NCBI GenBank assembly: GCA_013176395.1 | Contig: JABMLP010000012.1 | Coordinates: forward strand, 1,054,001-1,118,000 | DNA length: 64,000 nucleotides | Direction: 5' to 3' | DNA from: Venturia oleaginea | Taxonomy: Eukaryota; Ascomycota; Dothideomycetes; Venturiales; Venturiaceae | In this document: positions 41,688 through 51,985 of the stretch, piece by piece | Position numbering within the stretch: position 1 is the first letter of the stretch | Layout: each line of letters begins with the position of its first letter | The notes under the pieces: model-generated | What the model was told of the DNA's origin: nothing | What the model saw: only the letters and a program-made list of their open reading frames with translations | Databases searched by the model: none | Translations under genes and position numbers: made by a program

Positions 41688-41698
41688 TGACCGTAGTG
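41688..41698 (-). repeat. CACTA right terminal inverted repeat
   Basis: TGACCGTAGTG, followed by target duplication TGG. Confidence 0.9.
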
Positions 41699-41923
41699 TG
41701 GAAGAATGTCCACGTTAATATACAAACCATGATACATTCACAGATGCTTGAGTTGTCTAACACAGCTTGTCCATATATCGTAATATAATCTGGCTATATT
41801 TAGCTGCCTCTTCTAAGAGTGGAAGATAAGCGGCCTTCGTCGGTAGTTCGATAGTTATTATATCTACGGAGTAACCTGTAAGTGGAGGATCGAACCTCTT
41901 AGTTGCCCATTCCTCCAACTACA

Positions 41924-42213
41924 ATGTATCTCTCTAACCTCCTCCTCGCTACAACTACAATGTAAGTATGATCTGTTCTTCTAACCCAATGCCGAATTGA
42001 TCCGTGAAATGGTATCTTACGCCCGATCTAACAACTCGTAGCACCGGAATCGCATCCGCCGTAGGAGACGCTGTAGGCGACAACTACTATATCGGTTCCT
42101 GCAATCCAAAGAGAAACCGCGCTTGGATGCCAAAAGAAACACAGCTTTGTTGCGGGGATATTAGGGGAATATTTTTACAGTGGCCGGTGAAGGAACTTAA
42201 AGTAGTAGGTTGA
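41924..42213 (+). CDS. Small secreted protein candidate (69 residues)
   Basis: Two exons, 41924-41961 and 42042-42213. The donor is GTAAGT, the branch CTAAC and the acceptor TAG, and the splice splits an Ile codon. The joined product starts MYLSNLLLATTTITGIASA, a convincing signal peptide with an Ala-x-Ala-type cleavage site, followed by VGDAVGDNYYIGSCNPK and a Cys pair (QLCCGDIRG). The mature peptide is about 50 residues with three Cys. The first exon alone is too short to be called as an ORF. The gene begins 226 bp beyond the CACTA element. Small secreted Cys-containing proteins beside transposons are a common setting for effectors, but function is not inferred. An odd number of Cys and a short tail could mean C-terminal truncation. 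Confidence 0.55.
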
Positions 42214-43160
42214 TTATTTCTCTAACCGTTGACGAGGGCTGAAGGTTCTTAGTGCGAGATAAAGAGAACCGGCTACCAATGGGACTTGTTTAGTGATTGT
42301 TGCATTGCCGAGGGAAGACTTCTTTTCAAAACGATGATTGGAGAGGGTGCGCACCTCCTAACCCCTTTAGTGAAAAGCCTCCATAATAGCGTGGCTACGT
42401 GAAGTGAAGGCAGTGTTTCCATGAAGGTGTTTTTGGATTGTGGGCTGTGGTATTGATGCTCCGAGGATTTAACGATTGCTTCTTGAACTTATCATCGTCT
42501 TTTGCGCCTCAATTCATTGATTTGCTCAAAGTTGTAACATCGGCTTGTCGTGTTGCGCGGGGATTGCTTGTGCTATTGCGACGTGCAATGTTCTTTCTTT
42601 GTCGCCTTGCAATCGACTGTTCGAATTCTGTATCGCCGTAGTCTTCGATAGGCCGCTTTGATATCCTTGCAAACTTGGAGAGCTGCATGAATTTAGGCAG
42701 TTGAGATTGTGAGACCGTGCTGTGAGTCTTGAGAACGGTGGTTGGTTCGTGGACGTAACCTTTGTCGTTGTCCAATTTTCGTTTACGTGTAGTAAGGCTC
42801 GGCCTGATTGATGACTAGAGTACCACGAGAGAAAAGCAAGGGTGGGAGATGTGCGTGGTACTGTTCGCTTGGTAATTCTCTGTTGCAAATTGCTTTCGAG
42901 TTTGAGGACCGCTACAATGTGTGTCATGTCAGAACTCGTGAGTTGTTTTGGACCTAGCGTTGCTGTAAAAGTGACCTTCGCTATCATGAAAAGGACTTGG
43001 GCCCTTATGTCATCTGTGTTGATTTTTACAAATAGGAGCGCACTTTAGAGTTGTCCAACCAGAAACCGACCAAAATGTAGTCTAAACAGTTTCAACACTG
43101 ATCAGTCTCTGGGTTGCTGGGGTTCTGATAACAGGCAGGGGTAAGCCAGTACTTACTTGA
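42214..43160. other. No supported gene
   Basis: About 0.95 kb. A minus-strand 88-codon frame (42509-42775) is rich in Arg/Lys/Ser (QSIARRQRKNIARR) and may be a relic, but matches no family I know; an overlapping frame on the same strand has no pattern. Nothing else seen. Confidence 0.4.
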
Positions 43161-44123
43161 CTCCCGTCAACACAGCAAGATGCAGATATTTCAACAGATC
43201 AATTCTCTGTTTCCTTTTCCAAACAAACAACAACATCAAATCGTCCAAAACAAGACCAAGAACGATGGCAAAAGGTAGGCGGTCCATTCTCGTTCAGACT
43301 CGACCAAGGCAGCTTTCGTACAGCTCACCCGGGATTTGAGATCGATGTGACTAAGTCTCCAGCACTCAATTTTCCGAAAATGGCAAATCTTTATCGAGAA
43401 CGATCTTGGGCAAAGGTTCGTGATATGCTTCAGCCATTTTTCCATCTTGCGCGATCTCAGCTGCTTAATGAGTCTATCACTAATTCGGTGTAGTGTCATG
43501 AACACAAACGAGTATGCAAGATTCGAGCTGGCCTGTGGCAATGACCACGATAAAGTCATCGCCCTCCCGAGGAATCGTAGAATCCAGTACCATATCAAGA
43601 AGTCGGGTGTTCTCGAGAAGAAACAACCAGCGCTACAAGACGAAGTCATGAGATGGCTGCGCAAGAAGTACATCATCAAGCTCGTGACCTACCAGAAGAA
43701 GGAGAATCCAGATGAACTGATAGAGGAGTGGGTCAAACTGATATACTTCATATACGAATCAGTCCACGTCGTCGGCGTCAACCCGTCCAGAATTCCTGCA
43801 CCGTTCGTATCAGTCAACAACTACGATTTAGCCACGCATTTCCAGCTCTTCCACGGACTCATCTACGCCCTCCACTAGTACCAGAAGCACAACAACGGTG
43901 ACCACTTTAAGAAGTAACTTGTTCCCAAGAACGCGCCCCCAAGCAAGATCCACCTAAGGCAGTCCCCAAAGTCGATGGTGTCGCTGTTTCCACTGCTCCT
44001 GCTCATCCAATGGACTCTCTGTACGCCGCTATTCGCACAATGAAAACCTTCGTTGATAACAATGCAAAGCGCCGAGAGGAAAGCGAAGGACTGAAAAATA
44101 TCCTCAGGTCACGGGATCTCTGA
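43161..44123 (+). pseudogene. Decayed orphan gene, three frame segments
   Basis: Three consecutive stretches read like one protein but in changing frames. 43161-43494 (frame 3) contains WQKVGGPFSFRLDQGSFRTA, then MANLYRERSWAKVRDMLQPF. 43501-43878 (frame 1) contains YARFELACGNDHDKVIALP, then EVMRWLRKKYIIKLVTYQKK; it stops at TAG with YQKHNNGDHFKK beyond. From about 43944 (frame 3) comes MDSLYAAIRTMKTFVDN, ending at 44123. Amino-acid usage in each is protein-like. No upstream ATG in frame 3, but an acceptor-like CACAG at about 43174 could follow a missing exon. Family not recognised. It could also be an intact gene with introns I failed to place. Confidence 0.4.
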
Positions 44124-44512
44124 CGTGTTGATATTTGGGAGCGATTGTTGATAGCTGGATAGATATTGGTGCAGTCATTGGTGTATGAGGACGAGCCTCC
44201 CGGATATGCAGGATTTGTACTAAATACGGATATGTGCAGTTTAGCATATTAGCACTGGTTATCATCTTGTAACGGATTCATTGCTTCGGCACACGTTATT
44301 GAGATTGTAACTGTATTTTGTTTGCTTGTTGATAGCGACTTCGTTTGAGCATGTCCTCGGTTACAGCCCTCGGTGATTCGATGAGCAGGTGTAGATAGAG
44401 GCAGATTCTGGTGAAATCTGATGGTTGTTGATGATTGGGTTTGATGATGGGCTTGTAGTTGCAATGAAGTGGTTGCGAGGCTGCCGATATCGGCTGAGAT
44501 CCCTGCGCCTGT

Positions 44513-44575
44513 AAGAAAATCTGGTTTCCGATTGCTGAATATCACCAGAAAACTTTCGATATTGATCTCGAGTCG
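44513..44575. repeat. Foldback repeat, partial copy
   Basis: The right half reads, in reverse complement, as GAGATCAATATCGA followed by TTTTCTGG, matching copy 1; the left half is diverged. Confidence 0.5.
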
Positions 44576-44659
44576 AGAGACCAAATCGTGACTTCAATTC
44601 CCTGCATCTCTCAGTGTCTTGAAACCGAAGGTAATGTTCAATTCAAAGCCCTCAACTCT

Positions 44660-44728
44660 AGATCAATGTCCATGAATTTCTGGCGATTCTGGTTTCGAGA
44701 ATTGCCACAAAATTGGAGACATTGATCT
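44660..44728. repeat. Foldback repeat copy 2
   Basis: Starts AGATCAATGTC and ends in its inverse GACATTGATCT. Internal ATTTCTGGCGATT pairs imperfectly with the inverse AATTGCCACAAAAT. 69 bp. Confidence 0.7.
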
Positions 44729-45163
44729 CTGGTTAACTGTATTAAATAAGGAATAAGGTATCGTTAAAGAGTAAAGAATTGGGCACTTCACTGTGAGACC
44801 TCAAACGAGAAGTGCCTGGAATCTATCTTACCACATTTAGCTAAAACACAATCGCTTAGAAATTAGGAACTCAGTGCCCGATTACTATTCGAAACTCAAT
44901 ACCCACCTCCGTTCAACTCATTCCTCGTTTCTACAATCAATACCTTTAGATTTATGGTCCGATGTCCAACACCAGTCATAACAATACTAGCCACTATCTG
45001 TACCGCGCTAAGGAAAACAAGCTTTACCTAGAAAGTCCCCGAATAAGGAGTCATCTTGCATTCAACGTGAATCAAAGAAAAAAGTCTATAAACATTGCTC
45101 ACAAGAATGAGAAAATAGGATACGATGGCGCCAGACCTAATAGTCGAGGCAATAGCGGTCGTT

Positions 45164-46626
45164 GAAAAACAGCACACACAGCGAGAACTCAATTTTTGGA
45201 ATTTACAGAAGTATCATCTAAAGATCATCAAACACCTCTGCCAGTGGCCGCTCCGGCCTCTAGAGGCCATCGCGCGTCTCTCAGCGTCGATGAGATACCT
45301 CTAGAGTCGCCGTCGCGGCCACGGCAGAGCAAGCAGACGAATACATGAGCAAGTTACACGAACGATGCGTCCACCAAAGACAACAGCAACCATCTAGTCA
45401 CTATCTCCCGGCTAGTCCATCACCCCAGATGACACTGCAACGCTCCGAGTCGACGAGTCACCGCTAGAACGGCAATACCTTCAACACAACTCAAACACCA
45501 GACGCCCGGTGTGCAACAATCGGCACCACACACCACTGCAACGACTAGACAACCTCTCCCAACGTCTTGGCAAACCGTCCTGCTACAAGCTGTTGCCCAG
45601 AGCCTTGAGCCTCTCCCCAAACTGTTGCCTCCCAGTTATGGCATTGGCAAGAGTAGGTGCGCGACACAGTAAGTAGTAAGGACGCATAGAAGGAGCCTAT
45701 TGGCGGCAAATCCCCTCCCTGTAAGCTAGCAGACGTAGCCTTGAGCCTCTCCCCAGACTGTTGCGTCCCAGTTATGGCAGTGGCAAGAGTAGGTGCGCGA
45801 TATAGCAAGCAGGGAGAGCGACTAGCAGCAGATAGGCTCCGACTATAAGACGACAGGTCTACAACACAATCGGTGCGACACGATACGGCAGCTGCTAGAG
45901 AACCTCATCTACTATCGTCTCCGCAAACCGTCCTGCTGCAAGCTGATGTCCAGAGCCTTGAGCCTCTCCCCAAACTGTTGCGTCCCAGTTATGGCATTGG
46001 CAAGAGTAGGAGCGCGATATAGCAAGCAGGGAGAGCGACTAGCAGCAGGTAGGCTCCGACTATAAGACGACAGGTCTATAGCACGATCGACGTCATACAA
46101 TACGGCAGCTACCAGACAGCCTCGTCTACGGGCATACCCGGAGTATCACACCCAAGCAGCGAAATCACGACTACGATGGTTACTATTGTCTCCAGCATCA
46201 CACAACCAAATACATCGCCGCATAGGAATCTGGTGCAAGGCAACTTTCACAAGCAGAAACATACTTAGGGAACCCGTTGGCCTTGAGAGATAAGGCGAAA
46301 CAGGTAGACAAAGCTGAGCACTAGAGGGAGACTGTAGGTAGAAGGATAGCGAAACACGAGGCATTGCCTCTTGAGTCTACATAGCACAGATATACTAGCA
46401 GAGTAACCAGTATCTACAAGAGCCAGCGGGCATTTGGAGATACTGGTTAAGGGAAAAGAGGGAGGACGGAGGGGACAGCTGGTCTTGTTTCAGTGAACGG
46501 GGCGAAGTGGGGCGCGGTGGATTATATAATCTATCACGTGTCGGCTGTCTAATGAAGTCCTCCTAACCGGACATAGCTGCGTGATTAAGCGGCTGCAACC
46601 GAGTAGGATAAAATCAATCAATCAAT
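45164..46626 (+). mobile_element. Retroposon-like insertion (about 1.46 kb) with 14-bp target duplication
   Basis: CAATAGCGGTCGTT occurs at 45150-45163 and again at 46627-46640. Directly before the second copy is a simple tail, (AATC)n, from about 46611. A long direct duplication plus a 3' simple-repeat tail is the signature of target-primed reverse transcription (LINE or SINE type). No reverse transcriptase is visible, so it is a truncated or non-autonomous element. Its centre holds repeats (45577-46090), and 45255-45268 is a perfect palindrome, GGCCTCTAGAGGCC. Removing it restores an ORF across the site. Confidence 0.65.
45577..46090. repeat. Three diverged repeats inside the retroposon-like element
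   Basis: A block with AGCCTTGAGCCTCTCCCC and CCCAGTTATGGCA starts at about 45600, 45739 and 45954. The second and third copies also share GCAAGCAGGGAGAGCGACTA and GACGACAGGTCTA downstream (period 215). The first and third share CCGTCCTGCT upstream (period about 353). Confidence 0.85.
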
Positions 46627-47343
46627 CAATAGCGGTCGTTTTGGACGGTATTGTGCCAGGAGAGTATTTATGGTGCTTGGCTGTAACTATATTGATAAAA
46701 GAATGTGGTGGAAGGCGTGAAGGGTTTAGAGGTTGTGAAGAGGTAAGTGTGGTCAGCGTCCATACTAACAATGAGATTTCATACCACCGGGGTATATGTG
46801 AGACTGTGTCATCAAAAGCGGAGATGTCCACGGGTCCGGTGTATCACCTCCGTTGAGAACTACCTGCACACCATGTCTCTTCCATTATGCTGACGCATCA
46901 GGTTCCTGTGAAGAACTTCAAAAACCAACAAGCCGCGTTAATTCAAGCAACTATCCAACGCCCATACCCAGTCTTGCAGCGAAACCTGCGCCGAATTTTT
47001 AAAGGGGATGCTTCCGGCATGTACGAGTCGTAAGTACTATATAACATGCTTCTTTGATAATGGTCCGGGACTCTCGAGAGACAGACACACTTCTCTTTTA
47101 TTCCTGCTCGAACTGTATGCCTTCGAAACCATCGCGTCCTCCTCCTTGCCACCTCTTCTGCGCTTCACATCAGCACCAGTTGGCGATTACGGGGATGTTA
47201 ATCATGGTGTTTTGATTGAGTCTGAATTTGATGTTGGACCTCGGTGTCTCTAGCACGGAAGCCACGATCATGACACAAATCGGCGGCTGCATTTCCTCCA
47301 ATTTTTCGAAGACAGTATTATTGGATAAATCTTTCTGGTTCAG

Positions 47344-47408
47344 ATCGATATCGACAAAGTTCTGGCGATATCTGGGATTTAAATCGCCAGAAAGCTATCG
47401 ATATCGAT
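47344..47408. repeat. Foldback repeat copy 3
   Basis: ATCGATATCGA near the left end and ATCGATATCGAT at the right. Inner TTCTGGCGAT pairs with AATCGCCAGAA. 65 bp, upstream of the intact kinase. Confidence 0.75.
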
Positions 47409-47613
47409 ATAGATGTCAATACCTTGAACTGGTTGCAGTTATGAGGTGGAGAGACCTGGGTTGAATGCCCAGCGCACTACAGCGTGGGCAAGTGCACCTG
47501 GGAATGAACCTTGTAGGTCATTATCTCTTGCTTTCCAAGTCCATCGAGACACCACTCAACGAACAACAAATATCAAATATCAACATCATCCATCAGTATC
47601 CATCACCCGCACA

Positions 47614-49239
47614 ATGAGCGACCAGGAATCATACCAAAGGCATGGCTTCCACTGGGTATATGTTGGACAAGTCTATAACGAGAAGTACTTGGTGCTTCGC
47701 AAGCTTGGCAGCGGGAACCACGGGGACGTCTGGCTTGTCGTTCATATCCACACGAACCGCTACTATGCCATGAAGGTCTTGAGAGCAGCATCGTGGGCGG
47801 CGCAAATCTTGGGCGGGGTAGGCGAGATGCAGATTCTCGAGATTCTACGTTATCCGTGCAGGTGTTTCGAGGATCATCCGGGGCTGCGTTCTATTCCTGA
47901 ACTGATCGATGGGTTTATGGTCTCAGATTCCAATGGCAAACACTTTTGCCTCGTGCTTGAGATCATGGGGGAAACGATATTCCAGTTTGCTAGCAGATTC
48001 GCTACCGGCACGATACCTGTCATCCTGATGAAGCGTTTCGTCAGACAACTCCTGCTTGCTCTTGAATATGCGCATACTCATGGGGTTGTTCATACTGGTA
48101 AGTCCACAGAGCCCTTCACCAGTCTCTTCGTCAATGCATGTTATTCATGCAACGCCCTCAAGTCATGATCTATATCGCTAGATTTCTGGAAACTTGCAAG
48201 GATGATATTGCCAGCAATTTAGCGATACTTATCTCGAGCTGAGGGTGCTACGTGGGGGCAAGTTTTCTCGAAGTCCTTGGCTAAGATAGACCTCGCAGAT
48301 ATCAAAGTCGACAACATCATGGTTTCTCTAATGAATCCAGAAAGCACTATCAAGACGTGGCTTGATGCAACTGCAAACTGCAAGGCTACACCTGGCTCAA
48401 AGTCTCTCATTAAAAAGCGTCTCTCGGGATTGTTCAAGAGAACGAATGAAATGACTGTAGATCGCCCAAAAGCGCGAACAGACGATGCCGCCTCACCCCT
48501 TCCTCGGCCAGACATTTGGAGCGATTCGGCATGCTTCGACCGTTTCGGCCGCAAGCACGGAATCGACTCCAAGTGGAACAGCATTAAACCGTGGAGCCAT
48601 CCTTCAGGGCAGCTCGAAAAGTATCATCGACAAGATCTAAAGACAGACGAAGCCATCATCAGCGATCCAGGCATTCAAAAGCTCGATGTCGTATTGATGG
48701 ATTGGGGACTTGCCTATTGGTCAGACCCTAGGAAAGGCCTCCACAAAGAGAGGCAGAGTCTTATCTCACCAAATCTCTACAGATCCCCCGAAGTGGTTCT
48801 TGGAGCACGTTGGACGGAAAAAACGGACATCTGGTCACTAGGGGTGACTATCGTTCTGCTTCTTGGTGGCTTTGAGCTGTTCGATGCCACAGTGGACGGT
48901 GAATACGACGAGCGACAACATCTCTACGAAATGACGACTCCACTCTATCGGACAGGATTCCCTCCGAAATTCTGGGAGAGAGTTGTCACACAATCAGCGA
49001 ATAAGGACCTTTTGAAGCATCTTGACAATGGAAAGGTACGTAGCTGGCCTAAGCAGGTCTTGCGCCAGTCGCGGTGGAGAGACCCACTTCTTGCTGGTCG
49101 TGGAGGCCCTTTTGAGGACGATCAGGCTGACTGGATGAATTACGCCACCTTCATCACTGCTATGCTTCAGTTGGACCCGGAGGCGCGCATGAGCGCGACT
49201 GATTTGTTGAAGCAGTCGTGGTTGTCGGAGGGTGTATGA
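47614..49239 (+). CDS. SRPK-like protein kinase (intact copy)
   Basis: Serine/arginine-type kinases phosphorylate splicing factors; fungi also have many divergent SRPK-like paralogues of unknown role. ATG 47614; exons 47614-48097 and 48299-49239 join in phase, giving 474 residues. Kinase elements in order: glycine loop LGSGNHGDVWL, Lys motif YYAMKVL, MKRFVRQLLLALEYAHTHGV, the catalytic loop VHTDIKVDNIM (HTD for HRD), a spacer of about 110 residues typical of SRPKs, MDWGLAYW in the DFG position, NLYRSPEVVLG, and a C-terminal LDPEARMSATDLL. The catalytic Lys, loop Asp and metal Asp are present, so activity is possible. The 201-nt intron is about four times the local norm and contains a foldback repeat. 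Two decayed relatives lie at 53.7-56.1 and 59.1 kb. Confidence 0.85.
48173..48227. repeat. Foldback repeat copy 4, inside kinase intron
   Basis: TATCGCTAGATTTCTGG pairs with the inverse CCAGCAATTTAGCGATA. 55-bp core located inside the intron 48098-48298. Confidence 0.7.
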
Positions 49240-49340
49240 GCATTATTTTCCCTTCTCACTACTATTCAGCATAGCTTTTCTAGCATGAGATGAACCATTA
49301 TTCTTCTCGTTGGCAAACCCAGTTTAACATCTCAATATGT

Positions 49341-49407
49341 GATCGATATCGATGATTTTCTGGCAAGATTGTTTGCCAAAATTGCCAGGAAATTCTCAAC
49401 ATTGATC
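49341..49407. repeat. Foldback repeat copy 5
   Basis: GATCGATATCGAT ... TTTTCTGGCAA pairs with TTGCCAGGAAATT ... ATTGATC. 67 bp, about 100 bp after the kinase stop codon. Confidence 0.75.
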
Positions 49408-50774
49408 CTGATTTCAGTGACTCTACTCTGAGACAGACATTCAATATTGCAGGCTAGAAAGTAAAGGACACGCCACCATTTTTCTTCCCAGACTTATCCA
49501 GCGAGACCCAACGCCCATCTTCTCTGGTCGAAAGGTGAAAATCATGAGTGGCGTCGTTGCAAAGCGAAATCATTTCTCTTATCTATTGAGGCCCATAGAT
49601 CGGAGCATCCTTCTTATCCATAATATAACAACGGATTGTTGGTTTACCGGTCTGTTCCCTTGTGTTCGGCTCGCGGCCATTGCAGTTGGCTGGCGGCCTT
49701 TGACTAGAAGACCTCCTTGCATTACAGCCCACACTCGAGATACGGCGAGCGGCGGCAGCAAAATCTTGCGGAAAGGATAGAGCAAATACATTCCAGCACA
49801 TTCCCCACTCAAACCACGACGAATTGTCTGGGTAGTTTCGGAGTCTTTCCCAAGACGAAAAGTATAGCACGTTCGAGGGGGACATTAATTGAAACCTCGA
49901 CGCAGCGAGCTCGTCAATTCATCCTACTTGATTGGGCGCTTAAAAACACTCAATGTGCCCTAGTTGATATCGTTTTAGACAAATCTCTGGGAAGACCAAT
50001 TTTCAGATTGCCAGAAAATTATGTGTGTCCATCTCAATCTAGGGAACTCTATGTCAAGAGTCAAAGTCGAAAGCAGCAGAGTGTGAGGACAAGGGAGAGA
50101 GAGTCAACGCCGTCGACGACGTCATTGAGAAGAGGTGAGTACAAAAATAAGAGTTGCCGTACTTTAAGGGCAGGACTTTCTCAAGGGGATCAAGGTGTCA
50201 AGTCACCGATACCCATTCTCTTCTGGGCAGCTCTATCGTGCGATAATCAGCACTTTTGCATCGGGACTGGCTATCAGAAAACTAATCTTTTGCCGCAACC
50301 AAATTGTGCGGGTGTAATCTCATCTACATTAACAGCTGCATTCAACCCTGAGTCATGTACTAATGGATTCCGAAGGCCCGGGAAAGCAGGCAAGAGAAGC
50401 AGGTGCCAAGCGGTATGAGTGAAGACGATGAGCGCGAAGCGAGTTGCGAAGATATAAGCAGAAAAAGAATATGTGAGAGGACGTATCGACTCAAGATGGT
50501 TCTACTCCAGGATGTGACAAACATCAGTTCAAGTCCATAGTCAGTATTCCTTCCCTTGGGCAAAACCATGAGTCCATAACCAGATATAGTCACAAGCAAA
50601 CCCCGCTGCACTCCGGGAACGGGCAATCATAAATAGGCCAAAAAGAACAATCAGTAGTTCGATACAAGGATAACGAAAACTTCAAGAAAGAAAATCATTA
50701 TTTTTAGAACTTATGATCAGGCTCGCAGCGATTCCCTTCTTTCAACCAGAAGAAGCCGAAACATTAGTAGGATA
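49408..50774. other. No supported gene (contains foldback copy 6)
   Basis: A 233-codon open frame (49717-50418) starts at TTG, runs through foldback copy 6 and has no domain, so it is not called. Confidence 0.45.
49963..50026. repeat. Foldback repeat copy 6 (diverged)
   Basis: GTTGATATCG at the left and ATTGCCAGAAAATTATG at the right; the arms pair only in part. Confidence 0.45.
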
Positions 50775-51647
50775 TCACAAACTCCGCATCCCTTCCTCCC
50801 ACATGGACCAGACAGAACGGTCAATCACCAGACCACCAGACGGTGCGAACGGCCAAAATTTGTTGGAATAAGGGCTGTTCGGGAAAGTATTCATTGAAGA
50901 CTTAAGAAACAGCTTGTGGGTGGAAGAAAAGATTGAATGGCTTACTTTTCTAAGTGATGGCATAGAGCCTGACTATATACACTAGAAGTGAAAGTATGAG
51001 GTCATTGCCTGAACTTGATGTAATGCCAAGACGCTCCTATCCCAAGATGTTTCAACACTAGCAAGCGATAGACACCAGCGGGATTGGTTTGAAAGAAAAC
51101 GATGAGGGTAACGGCATGGAATGGAATCTTAGGCTTACAGATCTTCTTCCAGGATCATGCTCCTGCGAAGTTTGTCCCGTTATACCGCCGTGCCAACAAC
51201 ACCCGTCTTTCGTACACAGTCATATCGGTAATATTTGGCTTGAAATTGAGTTCAATTTCAAGCGATTGGCGGGCTTTTGGCGAAGCTTCTTGCCATACAG
51301 GGTTTCTGGAGGCCTCGTAAGCGCTAGGGCCATACAAATGCCTACAGAACCCCTATACGGCTAGAAATCCAAGCACAGCGAAAAGGTCTATGTAAAGCGA
51401 TAAATACATGGGATGGTGGGTGGGTGCACGATTGCAACACCACGACGAAATGACGAGAAACGCAAGGACGACGGTACGAACTTGATGAAGGAAAGAGAAT
51501 GTCAGAACAGAGAGAGAGACAGCCTATAAGTAGGATGTTGTTGATACGATGCAATAAGGACTTCGTCCCGTCGGCGTCGAGTGCGATTCCATTTACGAAA
51601 AACCACTCATATAGAATGGTTTTTCCAAACTCCTCTGTTTTGGCCAT
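50775..51647 (-). other. Possible remains of an unrecognised minus-strand gene
   Basis: Three protein-like stretches lie in order on the minus strand: MAKTEEFGKTILYEWFFVNG from ATG 51647; NPVWQEASPKARQSLEIELN, then TDMTVYERRVLLARRYNGT, ending at a stop near 51155; and NKFWPFAPSGGLVIDRSVWS ending at 50775. They are not joined by obvious splice sites, and the middle one has no ATG. They may be decayed exons or chance. Family not recognised. Confidence 0.25.
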
Positions 51648-51985
51648 TACAGCAGCCGCGCTCTGTTTTGTCGGCTGTTGTGAGACTGCGAGTTTAATTA
51701 AGTTCAAGGAACGAGTTGAAATCTGGAGATTTCATATTGAGGAACAGGAAGTTTATAGGTAGGGAGTAATCGACGGATCAACCTTACGCAAACATTCTCG
51801 TTGACGTGAAAAGCAAAGTATTCTGGATGTGGTTTTAACTGGAATGATTTTTTATATATCCTGGAATCCTCTGGGTTCGCCATCCACTGCGAACACATTC
51901 GAATACAACCACACAATTTGGGCTCGCTGAGAATGGATTACTTCATGACCAATGGACATTATCCTATCATGTTTACTCTTTTGCT

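Larger units (their letters stand above)
37832..41698 (+). mobile_element. CACTA (CMC/EnSpm) DNA transposon, 3,867 bp, probably non-autonomous
   Basis: Begins CACTACGGTCA (37832-37842) and ends with its exact reverse complement TGACCGTAGTG (41688-41698). The flanking 3-bp target duplication is TGG (37829-37831 and 41699-41701), as expected for CACTA elements. Both ends carry several subterminal ATTGTAA-type motifs, of the kind bound by CACTA accessory proteins. Inside are a plus-strand Tnp2-type transposase remnant and a minus-strand ORF. The intact target duplication and inverted repeats suggest a fairly recent insertion, while the coding damage suggests movement with help from another copy. 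Confidence 0.9.
45125..46856 (+). pseudogene. ORF split by a retroposon-like insertion
   Basis: ATG 45125 gives 13 codons (MAPDLIVEAIAVV) up to 45163. If the insertion and one copy of its 14-bp duplication are removed, the frame continues without a break at 46641 as LDGIVPGEYLWCLAVTILIK, then ECGGRREGFRGCEE, followed by a GTAAGT donor-like site at about 46743 or open frame to 46856. A hydrophobic N-terminal region is visible, but no family is recognised. A later frame near 46891 (MLTHQVPVKNFKNQQAALIQ) may be another exon. I infer the host gene was interrupted by the insertion. Confidence 0.5.

Noticed and set aside
41885..41915. Second tRNA-like motif on the minus strand (AGAGGTTCGATCCTC)
   Set aside because: Only two stem pairs form next to the loop; the remaining tRNA arms are absent.
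45164..46626. Alternative reading of the 1.46-kb insert as a solo LTR
   Set aside because: The ends are not TG...CA inverted, the duplication is 14 bp rather than 4-6, and a simple-repeat tail precedes it.
49717..50418. 233-codon plus-strand open frame
   Set aside because: Starts at TTG and runs through a foldback repeat copy; no domain.
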